Source: Nocardia sp. XZ_19_385 (GTDB lineage: Bacteria > Actinomycetota > Actinomycetes > Mycobacteriales > Mycobacteriaceae). From it: a stretch of 64,000 nt of DNA. Both the position numbers and the translations under genes were made by a program. The stretch spans positions 248,001-312,000 of the forward strand of contig NZ_JACVEE010000005.1 of NCBI RefSeq assembly GCF_015355755.1, written 5' to 3'. Positions 36,739-43,006 of this stretch are shown piece by piece (position 1 is the first letter of the stretch; each line of letters opens with the position of its first letter). Below the pieces are notes generated by a model. That model saw only the letters and a program-made list of their open reading frames with translations, searched no databases and was not told where the DNA came from.

Positions 36739-37074
36739 ATGGCGCGCAAGGTCGTTGTGACACTGGTCGATGACTATGACGGCAACTCTGCAGCGGAGGA
36801 GACTGTGTCCTTCGTCTTCGATGGGGTTGCCTATGAGATGGACCTTTCCACGCTCAATGCCAAGCTGCTGCGCGGTGTATTCGAGCAGTGGATTCCGTAC
36901 GCGCGCAAGGTAGGTCGCGCGCCGCGCAGGACCGGTAGCCGCAAGCGTTCGGTGGTCGACCGTGACCAGACCGCGGCCATTCGAGCGTGGGGGCGTGAGC
37001 AGGGGCGCGATGTTTCCCGGCGGGGGCGTATTTCGGCTGGGCTCGCCGCGGCCTACGCCGAGGCGAATCGGTAG
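36739..37074 (+). CDS. Lsr2-family nucleoid-associated protein
   Basis: 111 residues from the ATG at 36739, preceded by GGAGG. The N-terminal dimerisation domain starts ARKVVVTLVDDYDG and continues ETVSFVFDGVAYEMDLS. The C-terminal DNA-binding domain has the AT-hook-like core SRRGRISAG after QTAAIRAWGREQG. Lsr2 bridges AT-rich, often foreign, DNA and silences it in actinobacteria. Carried by an island with AT-rich cargo, it may silence or protect the element; that is inference. It is a paralogue of the chromosomal Lsr2, which is not in this window. Confidence 0.92.
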   Translation: MARKVVVTLVDDYDGNSAAEETVSFVFDGVAYEMDLSTLNAKLLRGVFEQWIPYARKVGRAPRRTGSRKRSVVDRDQTAAIRAWGREQGRDVSRRGRISAGLAAAYAEANR

Positions 37075-37180
37075 CGCTGCTGGACAGGTGACGGCGCTGG
37101 TGAAAGCCTGAGGGGATAGGTGAGCTGAGGCCCGCAGCAGAAGAGGAAGCCGGGTCCCCTTCGGTTTCGGCGGCGCGCGA

Positions 37181-38215
37181 TCACGCCGCCATCGGCGGTC
37201 TCTTGGACTCGAATTCGGCAGCAAGAGGATGTTTTTCACCGGTGAGTGCCGTTAGCGCGGCGGCCACTTCGTGCAGCGATGCTTTGACGTAGGTGAGGGT
37301 CGCGCCAACGTTGCCTCCGATTTCGGCATGACCGGCGTAGGCGCGGGCGACTGCGTATCCGTAGTGCCGCTCGACCCAGGTCAGGGTGGTGTGGCGTAGC
37401 CAGTGGGCGGTGATTTGCTGGGTGGACACGGGGGGAAGGTGTTTGCCGATGCGTTTCCAGATGTGGTCGTAACGTCGGCCGGTAATGGGTCGCCCATTGC
37501 GGTAGCGCAGGAGTTGTTCGGAGTTGGCGGCACCGCGGTCACGATGCCGGAGCAGCGCCTGCATCAGGGTGGGGGAGACAGGCTGCCAGCGGACCGCGTC
37601 ACCCTTCTCATGGAGTTGGATCAGGCATTGTTCGGCGTCGAGGTCTCGCGGACGAAGCGCTAGAGCGCCCCCACGCCGGCATGCGGTCTCGATGTGGAGT
37701 CGCAGGATGAGGGTATCGAGTTCTGGGTCGTTGCCTGTCGTGGCGGCGACTCGGTTGATATCGGCGATAAGGCGATCTGGTAGAGCTCTCCTGTTATTGG
37801 GCAGACGTCGCGGCTTGATGATGCGGTTCGCTGGGTTCTCTGCTGCAGGAAAGTGGCCGTCGGCTTGCCCTTGGCGGTATAGGGCGCGAAGCGCACCCAC
37901 CATATGTTCTGCGGCCGAGCGTCCGCCGCGCGAGTTTCGGCGGACGGCAGCCTGTTGTTTTGTGTGCTCGATCAGCTCTCTGATCTCGAGTGGGGTGGGT
38001 TCGCTGATGGGGCGGGATCCCCATTCATTGACGATGCGCCGCCAGTAGGGGCCGTAGGTGCGCAATGTGCCTGGGGGGAAGGCGCTTTGGAGCTGGTGAA
38101 TGTACTGGTCGAAGGTGGGGACAGGCTGGGTCTGGCCTACTCTTTCGAGAAGATCTTCGGGACGCAACCCGAGCCGCTCCAGTAGTAGCCGCGCAGCTTC
38201 AACCTCGGTGGTCAT
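37181..38215 (-). CDS. Tyrosine-type integrase 1 (intact)
   Basis: 344 residues from the ATG at 38215, which overlaps the stop of the upstream AbrB-like gene as ATGA. An N-terminal SAM-like core-binding domain (TLRTYGPYWRRIVNEWG) is followed by the catalytic domain with the conserved Arg (ETACRRGGALAL), HxxR in HWLRHTTLTW, a His in AYAGHAE, and the nucleophile Tyr in TYVKAS. All key residues are present. It should catalyse site-specific recombination at the tRNA-Leu att site, though integrase 2 lies closer to it. It shares about 60 percent of residues by eye with integrase 2 across the core. Confidence 0.93.
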   Translation of the reverse strand: MTTEVEAARLLLERLGLRPEDLLERVGQTQPVPTFDQYIHQLQSAFPPGTLRTYGPYWRRIVNEWGSRPISEPTPLEIRELIEHTKQQAAVRRNSRGGRSAAEHMVGALRALYRQGQADGHFPAAENPANRIIKPRRLPNNRRALPDRLIADINRVAATTGNDPELDTLILRLHIETACRRGGALALRPRDLDAEQCLIQLHEKGDAVRWQPVSPTLMQALLRHRDRGAANSEQLLRYRNGRPITGRRYDHIWKRIGKHLPPVSTQQITAHWLRHTTLTWVERHYGYAVARAYAGHAEIGGNVGATLTYVKASLHEVAAALTALTGEKHPLAAEFESKRPPMAA

Positions 38216-38631
38216 GACTCGCACCAGGGTCGAGAATCAAACGACCACAAGGCATTTCGCACAGCGGCCGGGGAATAGACTGCAAGCGTGCGAAGGTTCC
38301 GACTTGCCGCCAGCAGCACACGGTCGTGATTCTCGATCCTCGCGCAGCGCCGTATCTGCGCGGGAAGGCGCAGATACTCTCGATCTCCGACTGCGTACGA
38401 TCCGGTTGCGGCATGGGCGAGGACGACAATTCCGTCGAGGACGCTGATAGTCAGGCGGAGACCTTGCTTCCATCCCAGATGCTTCAGGCTGGAGCGGTCA
38501 GACAAACGACCGTCAGCGTCCACGCTGGCCACAGCTATGTAGGCATAAGACATCCCGAGCTCCGGTAAGTCTGGGATCGGGGGGAGGGGGAGAGGGCTGC
38601 TTGCCGAGTCCTGGTCATCAGTTGTGAACAT
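38212..38631 (-). CDS. AbrB-like protein coupled to integrase 1
   Basis: 139 residues. It resembles the other integrase-linked gene at 41945: a disordered Pro-rich N-terminus, then DGRLSDRSSLKHLGWKQGLRL (other copy: GGRVNDRHVLKQLDWAPHTRL), a double strand, LRLPAQIRRCARIENHDRVLLAAS, and a tail with LAVYSPAAVRNALW. The strand-loop-strand ending in GDRVLI or HDRVLLAA fits swapped-hairpin AbrB/MazE/SpoVT DNA-binding domains. It overlaps the integrase start, so stoichiometric production and a role as recombination directionality or accessory factor are plausible. Confidence 0.75.
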   Translation of the reverse strand: MFTTDDQDSASSPLPLPPIPDLPELGMSYAYIAVASVDADGRLSDRSSLKHLGWKQGLRLTISVLDGIVVLAHAATGSYAVGDREYLRLPAQIRRCARIENHDRVLLAASRNLRTLAVYSPAAVRNALWSFDSRPWCES

Positions 38632-39157
38632 TGGTCACGACCTCGAGTCGGGATTGAACCGCTGTTTTGAGGCGTAGCGGGTATCCGTTCATTAGGAGCA
38701 TCCGTTCGATCCGGCGGAAGATGTGCACCCATGCACTGGCAGGCCGTCAGCCGAATTTCGCATGTTTGCGCAAGATGCCCACGCCTCGCTTGTAAGCGGT
38801 GACGCATCAACGGCGAGAACGCCACCAGAACGCGGACCTACCGGCTTCGGTCCGCCGAGCGCACGCCAGCCAATGACCTGGAGCGGGTCAGCTGGGCTGA
38901 GTCGGGGAGCCTGCCAGCCAGCGGAGTCGCTTTCGCATACCGATTTGCCCTCTTGCGGAGATATTTCAAACCACTTCCGTTTCCCGAGCCGCCCGGCACC
39001 GTACCGAGACCGAGTGCATCGACGGTTAGACCGGAACGGTTACCAGGCCGATGCGATGGAGTTTCTCGTTCCAGGCAGATGATGGGTGCTCGGCTGAGAC
39101 TTTGACCTGTGGATGTTGATTACTGGACGGCAAGGGTTGGCGGGCAGACTCGAGCAT
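38632..39157. other. Intergenic stretch with weak att-like sequence
   Basis: About 526 bases between the two integrase modules. CGAGTCGGGATTGAACCGCT at 38644-38663 resembles the tRNA-derived att core. It occupies the same position relative to its AbrB-like gene as the real att site does to the second module. The rest has no recognisable gene. Confidence 0.35.
38644..38663 (+). repeat. Possible degenerate internal att site
   Basis: CGAGTCGGGATTGAACCGCT matches CGAGAGGGGACTTGAACCCC at most positions with one gap. It lies 13 bases outside the start of the AbrB-like gene of module 1. The match is short and may be chance. Confidence 0.25.
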
Positions 39158-39637
39158 CTACGAATTTGGCGGGGTCCCTTTCCTGAATTCCAGAAGGGGC
39201 ACGTCGTAGAGGTCGGACCGTGGTGTTCTTGTCATCGTGGGCTGGAGGACTTCGATGATGAGGAGTTCGGCGAGGAACAGCACTTTTGCCGAGAGCAGAT
39301 GGCTGGTGTAGCCGGATGCTGCGTGTTCTTTGAGGCCGACCGCGACGTGGATGTGTGGCGAGATCGTGTCTGTGTCCGGGTCGTAGGCGAGGCTTCCTCC
39401 ACCGAATGCTTCGACGTTGGTGAGGTGGACTTTCGACCAGACTGGCGCTTCAGGATTGTCGAGTTTGTCGCAGGTGCCGACGAGGTCGACTTCGCTGAAC
39501 CCGGCGATAAAGGACGGGATGTAGCCCTGCTGGAGATTGTTGGTTCGGCAGAAGTCTGCGAGGGCGGGGTAGAAGTCGTCTCCGTGGTCGAACACCACTC
39601 CGAAGCTGCGGCCGAGGGTGAGTTCGTGGCTCCGCAT
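39158..39637 (-). CDS. PPC/DUF296 domain protein
   Basis: 159 residues if translation starts at the ATG at 39637, which overlaps the asparaginase stop as TGATG; the frame extends 12 codons further. The PPC/DUF296 fold is recognisable: SHELTLGRSFGVVFDHGDDF at the start, IPSFIAGFSEVDLVGTC in the middle, ending with ISPHIHVAVGLKEHAASGYTSHLL, which resembles the conserved G-H-L motif and metal-binding His of bacterial PPC proteins. Plant homologues attach to AT-hooks; bacterial ones are trimers of unknown role. It is translationally coupled to asparaginase. Confidence 0.85.
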   Translation of the reverse strand: MRSHELTLGRSFGVVFDHGDDFYPALADFCRTNNLQQGYIPSFIAGFSEVDLVGTCDKLDNPEAPVWSKVHLTNVEAFGGGSLAYDPDTDTISPHIHVAVGLKEHAASGYTSHLLSAKVLFLAELLIIEVLQPTMTRTPRSDLYDVPLLEFRKGTPPNS

Positions 39638-40683
39638 CAGGCGTCCTTGGCGGAAGGTGTTGGCCAGGGCCATGTTTCGGGGTTTGCGTAGCCTCCTGCC
39701 GATCCGAACGCTTGGGAGATCGTGGCGGCCTCGCAGTTCGCGGAGAGTAGCGTGTGCAGCAGGATCCGCGCTTTGAGGGGGTCGAGGTATCCGGCGGAGA
39801 TCATGCCGCGGGCGAGGAGGTCGCGTTCGGATCCCGGGAAGCCGTAGGTGGATTGGAGTACCGACCCTGAGCCTGTCCGTGAAGCGAGCACTACTGGAAC
39901 GGTGGCGGCCAGGGTTTCGATCGGCGCTACGAGGCGACTGGGTACGTGTCCGCCGCCAACTCCGGCGATGACCACACCGTCGATGTGGCCGGTGAGAGCT
40001 CGGAGCAGGGTTCCATCGTCACCGAGGCCGACCGTCAGGATCGGGACGCGAATGTCGTCGCCGGGCTTCGCGGGTACGACCGTGCGGGTGCTGAGATGAT
40101 TGAGTAGGCGCGGTTGGCCCTCGGCGAGATAGCCGAGCGGGCCGCCGGTGGGAGATTGGAAGGTCGCGGTGCTTGTGGTGTGGGTCTTACGGACCCGCCG
40201 GGCGGCGTGGATCTCGTCGTTGAACACGACAAGACAACCATGGTTCCGGAACGCGGGGTGTGCCGCGGTCTGGATTGCGGCAAGGAGGTTTGCTGGTCCG
40301 TCGGCTCCGGCGAGGGTGGGGTTGCGCATCGCGCCAGTGACGAGGACGGGTTGGGCTTGGTCGTGGAGTAGGTCGAGGAGGTAGGCGGTTTCCTCGATGG
40401 TGTCGGTGCCTTGGGTCACCACGGCACCGTCGGCGTCGGCGAGCTGACCGCGGATTGCTTCTGCGAGTTCGGTGATGTCGGAGATGGTCAGGGAGGCGCC
40501 GGGTACTTGACGGAAGTTCACTACGTCGACGGCGATATTCGCTTCGGACAACCCCGGTACAGCGGCCACGAGTTGGTCGGCCGACAGGGTAGGGGCGACA
40601 CCGCCGGTGCTGGTGGTTGACATGGCGATGGTGCCGCCGAGACCGAAAACGATCACGCGGCGGCGATTTTCGACTGGGGACAC
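39637..40683 (-). CDS. L-asparaginase-family amidohydrolase
   Basis: 348 residues from a GTG start. Catalytic Thr motif 1 is GLGGTIAMS near residue 15 and motif 2 is VVTQGTDTIEETAY near residue 90, both required for asparaginase and glutaminase activity. LVTGAMRNPTLAGADGPANL and the later FNDEIHAARRVRKTHTT and GYLDPLKAR blocks fit the family. It hydrolyses asparagine, and in some members glutamine, to the acid and ammonia. It lies between integrase 2 and the PPC gene within the island, all on the minus strand. No signal peptide is seen, so it is cytoplasmic. Confidence 0.9.
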   Translation of the reverse strand: MSPVENRRRVIVFGLGGTIAMSTTSTGGVAPTLSADQLVAAVPGLSEANIAVDVVNFRQVPGASLTISDITELAEAIRGQLADADGAVVTQGTDTIEETAYLLDLLHDQAQPVLVTGAMRNPTLAGADGPANLLAAIQTAAHPAFRNHGCLVVFNDEIHAARRVRKTHTTSTATFQSPTGGPLGYLAEGQPRLLNHLSTRTVVPAKPGDDIRVPILTVGLGDDGTLLRALTGHIDGVVIAGVGGGHVPSRLVAPIETLAATVPVVLASRTGSGSVLQSTYGFPGSERDLLARGMISAGYLDPLKARILLHTLLSANCEAATISQAFGSAGGYANPETWPWPTPSAKDA

Positions 40684-41948
40684 TTCGCCAGCCTAGCGAT
40701 CTTGAGGGTTGAGGGAGCCCAGAAATCGGCATGCGCGGTCGAGGCCGGCGAGGGACAGCAGGCGGCTGCGTGGTTTGCTGAATCCGGCTGTCCCGTATTC
40801 GGCGAGCTCGGCTGCCCTCGTGGTGACCCAGACCCAATCGAGTGCGAGGTAGTCGCACAGTGATCGAAGGCGCAGATCGGGGGTGGGGGCATCGAGGATG
40901 GAGTGAACGCGCGCCCATCCGGTGGCGTCGCCGAATTCACGCAGGGTGGGTCGGTGGTCGGTGACATCGACACGCATGTGTTCGGCGTTGGCCCAGGTAG
41001 CCACGATCGCCCGACGGCCTTGATCGTCTTGCTGTGGTGGCCGGCGAAAGCCCGCGCGACGGCGTAGCCGAAGTTTCGTTCGACCCAGGTGAGGGTGGTG
41101 TGGCGGAGCCAGTGGGCGGTGACGCCTTGGATCGTGACCCAGGGCAGTGTTTCACCGATGCGTTTCCAGATGTGGTCGTAACGGCGGCCGGTGATCGGTT
41201 TGCCGTTTAGGTAGCGCAGTAACTGTCCGGATGGAGGGCTGTGGCGGTCCTGGGCGTGGGCAAGGAGGTGTCGCATAAGGGTTGGGGAGACCGGCTGCCA
41301 ACGGTCGGTTCCTTCCTTCTCTCGTAGGTAGATCAGGCATTGGTCGGTGTCGAGGTCGTGGGGGCGCAGGGCGAGCGCTCCGCTTCTGCGGCAGGCTGTT
41401 TCGAGGTGCAGCCGAATGATCAGGGAGTCGAGTTCGGGGTCGTTTCCGGTGGTGGCGGTGACGTGGCAGATTTCGGTGAGTTGGTGGGAGGGGATGGCGT
41501 ATCGGTGGGATGGTCGGCGGGCGGGGAGTGCGACTTGGCGGGCAGGGTTGTCGCATGGGCGGATCCAGCCTTTGGCTTCGGCGTATCGGTATACGTAGCG
41601 CACGGTGGAGACGAAGTGGGCGACAGCGGTGGCGCCGCCCTGGGAGGCCCGGTTGACGCGGTGGGTGGCTCGGATGGCTTGCGCCATCTCGTCGAGATCG
41701 GGCTTGGTGACGTCGTCGAGGCGCCTGTCGGGCCACTGCTGTTCGAGGCGGTTGAGGTGGGTGCCGTAGGTACGCTTCGTGCCCGCACCCAGCGTGGCGC
41801 GCACTACGGGGACCACTTCACCGAAGGTCGGGACGGTGGTGCCCACGGTCACGAGGTCGGCCGGTGAAATTCCCATCTGTGTCAGCAGGATTCGGGCCGC
41901 TGCAATGGTTTCGAGGGACAGGGGAGTGGGCGTCGACATGGCTTTCAC
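40653..41948 (-). pseudogene. Tyrosine integrase 2, broken C-terminus
   Basis: The first 300 or so codons encode a normal integrase (GTKRTYGTHLNRLEQQW, ETACRRSGALALRP, HWLRHTTLTWVE, AFAGHH). After AGHH the frame turns into low-complexity Pro/Ser/Thr/Cys sequence without the catalytic Tyr, and overlaps the asparaginase start. The neighbouring frame (40693-41004) continues as good protein (RRAIVATWANAEHMRVDV, then LREFGDATGWARV) and stops nine bases before asparaginase. It appears to be the true downstream coding frame after a shift near 41033. Even that frame has Trp where Tyr is expected. It is therefore probably inactive. The start overlaps the AbrB-like gene (GTGA; an ATG at 41939 is an alternative). 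Confidence 0.75.
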
Positions 41949-42385
41949 TGCGCCAACAGGGCGAAGGTGGAATGGAACAGTTCATCGAGTGCTCCTGGTG
42001 GGTGTACCGCGAGTTGCTGAACGCTACGGCGACCGACGATGAGGACTCGGTCGCCTATGAGCAGGCCAACTCGACGTCGCAGCCGGAACGGAATGCGAAA
42101 GTAGCCGTCGGCATTCACTCGCGCCGATCCCTGGGGATAGGGGCGGACCAGGAGTAGTCCGTTGGCGAGTCGGATCTCCAGTCGGGTGTGTGGTGCCCAG
42201 TCCAGCTGCTTCAGCACGTGGCGGTCGTTGACGCGCCCGCCGTCTCCGACGGTGGACATCCCGTAGGCGACATCGCGATCCGCCGCCAGGATCGCTGGTG
42301 GGGGCGGAGTGGGGAGCGGGCCGTGGATCAGCTCCTGCAACGGGGCTTGTGGGGGAATGAGTGCCGGGATCATCGCGAACCCCAT
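41945..42385 (-). CDS. AbrB-like protein coupled to integrase 2
   Basis: 146 residues (an ATG at 42373, with GGGG upstream, is an alternative start). Pro-rich N-terminus, then GGRVNDRHVLKQLDWAPHTRL, LEIRLANGLLLVRP, the hairpin YFRIPFRLRRRVGLLIGDRVL, and a tail LAVHPPGALDELF. This is a swapped-hairpin AbrB-type pattern, paralogous to the gene at 38212. It overlaps the integrase 2 start by four bases. Its 5' end lies only 150 bases from the att site, so its product may bind the inverted repeat there. Confidence 0.75.
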   Translation of the reverse strand: MGFAMIPALIPPQAPLQELIHGPLPTPPPPAILAADRDVAYGMSTVGDGGRVNDRHVLKQLDWAPHTRLEIRLANGLLLVRPYPQGSARVNADGYFRIPFRLRRRVGLLIGDRVLIVGRRSVQQLAVHPPGALDELFHSTFALLAQ

Positions 42386-42476
42386 TCGTGCGCGCTGGCC
42401 GGTTCGCTGATAGTGGATTCTGGTGGATCTGCCAGGAATAACCCCAGTTCAGAATGGAAAACCACTGGTCGCCTCC

Positions 42477-42502
42477 GTGTGTTCGAGTGGTCTCGAACAC
42501 AC
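42477..42502. repeat. Perfect 11-bp inverted repeat beside the right att site
   Basis: GTGTGTTCGAG, TGGT, CTCGAACACAC. It lies between the AbrB-like gene start and the att repeat. It is a good candidate for an operator of the integrase operon or an accessory site for recombination. The TGTTCGA core recurs in inverted repeats inside the left end. Confidence 0.6.
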
Positions 42503-42509
42503 ATCCGTC

Positions 42510-42528
42510 AAAAGCGGCGAATTCGCCG
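42510..42528 (-). terminator. Element-borne terminator for tRNA-Leu
   Basis: Read on the minus strand beyond the tRNA 3' end: the perfect palindrome CGGCGAATTCGCCG followed by CTTTT. It could replace the original tRNA terminator separated from the gene by insertion. The same GGCGAATTCGC core is near the left end and the internal att-like repeat. Confidence 0.45.
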
Positions 42529-42534
42529 GGGTTT

Positions 42535-42561
42535 TGTGCGCGAGAGGGGACTTGAACCCCT
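42535..42561 (+). repeat. Right attachment-site direct repeat
   Basis: 27-base exact copy of 14951-14977, here forming the 3' end of the intact tRNA-Leu gene, so insertion kept the tRNA functional. Confidence 0.85.
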
Positions 42562-42618
42562 ACGTCCTAAGACACCAGAACCTAAATCTGGCGCGTCTGC
42601 CAATTTCGCCACTCGCGC
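42537..42618 (-). tRNA. tRNA-Leu (anticodon UAG)
   Basis: On the minus strand: acceptor GCGCGAG pairs with CTCGCGC; D-loop GCGAAATTGGCAGACGC; anticodon stem CCAGA/TCTGG with loop TTTAGGT, anticodon TAG; a long variable arm typical of Leu; T-arm AGGGGTTCAAGTCCCCT; discriminator A. CCA is not encoded. It decodes CUA and is the insertion target of the island. Confidence 0.93.
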
Positions 42619-42734
42619 TTGGTGGTACGACCGTCCAAACTCTACCGGGCTTGACCGGGATCGCGAAGCTCTGGATGGGCGTGGCGTACTCGTGAGTAAC
42701 CCGACCTGGGGTTATAACGATTAGATAACGGGCA

Positions 42735-42753
42735 ATATGAGGGGCACTCATGT
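42735..42753. promoter_or_regulatory. FasR-like inverted repeat 1 upstream of fas
   Basis: ATATGAG, GGGCA, CTCATGT: imperfect inverted repeat sharing the TGAG/CTCAT half-sites with two more copies downstream. The mycobacterial activator FasR is known to bind inverted repeats in the fas promoter; identity of the binder here is inferred. Confidence 0.5.
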
Positions 42754-42789
42754 TTCGTACGTGTTGGTAACCGGTAGACCTGCGGGTTC

Positions 42790-42812
42790 AAACGTGAGTG
42801 GGCCTCATGTTT
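42790..42812. promoter_or_regulatory. FasR-like inverted repeat 2 upstream of fas
   Basis: AAACGTGAG, five bases, CTCATGTTT: half-sites match at eight of nine positions. It is the best of three related repeats in the 388-base gap before fas. Confidence 0.6.
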
Positions 42813-42871
42813 CTCGGCATTCTGGTACGGAAGTGCAGAAATACCAACCGGTAAGGGTCAACTGGGGAAGC

Positions 42872-42895
42872 AAACGTGAGGCTTTCCTCATGATT
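42872..42895. promoter_or_regulatory. FasR-like inverted repeat 3 upstream of fas
   Basis: AAACGTGAGG, CTTT, CCTCATGATT. Same CGTGAG/CTCATG half-sites with one extra spacer base; 110 bases before the fas start. Confidence 0.6.
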
Positions 42896-43006
42896 TTGTG
42901 CAATCCTCGCCCATATCAGGCCTAGAGGTTGAGCAGCACCCTGCGTACCGGAGGGAGCGACGTGTCCGTGGGGGCATGTCGCCAGGAGTAAGGAAGTCGA
43001 AGCGTC

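Larger units (their letters stand above)
14951..42561. mobile_element. 27.6-kb genomic island inserted in the 3' end of tRNA-Leu
   Basis: The same 27 bases (the 3' acceptor and T-arm of tRNA-Leu) occur at 14951-14977 and 42535-42561 in the same orientation. At the right copy they are part of an intact tRNA gene; at the left copy the match stops where the T-arm ends. Two tyrosine-integrase modules lie at the tRNA-proximal end. Flanking DNA on both sides is ordinary housekeeping sequence, while the inside carries conflict-system-like genes, AT-rich stretches and decayed fragments. This is classical integrative-element structure. I see no conjugation, replication or phage structural genes, so it is probably a non-autonomous or decayed element. 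Internal att-like repeats suggest more than one insertion. Confidence 0.85.
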
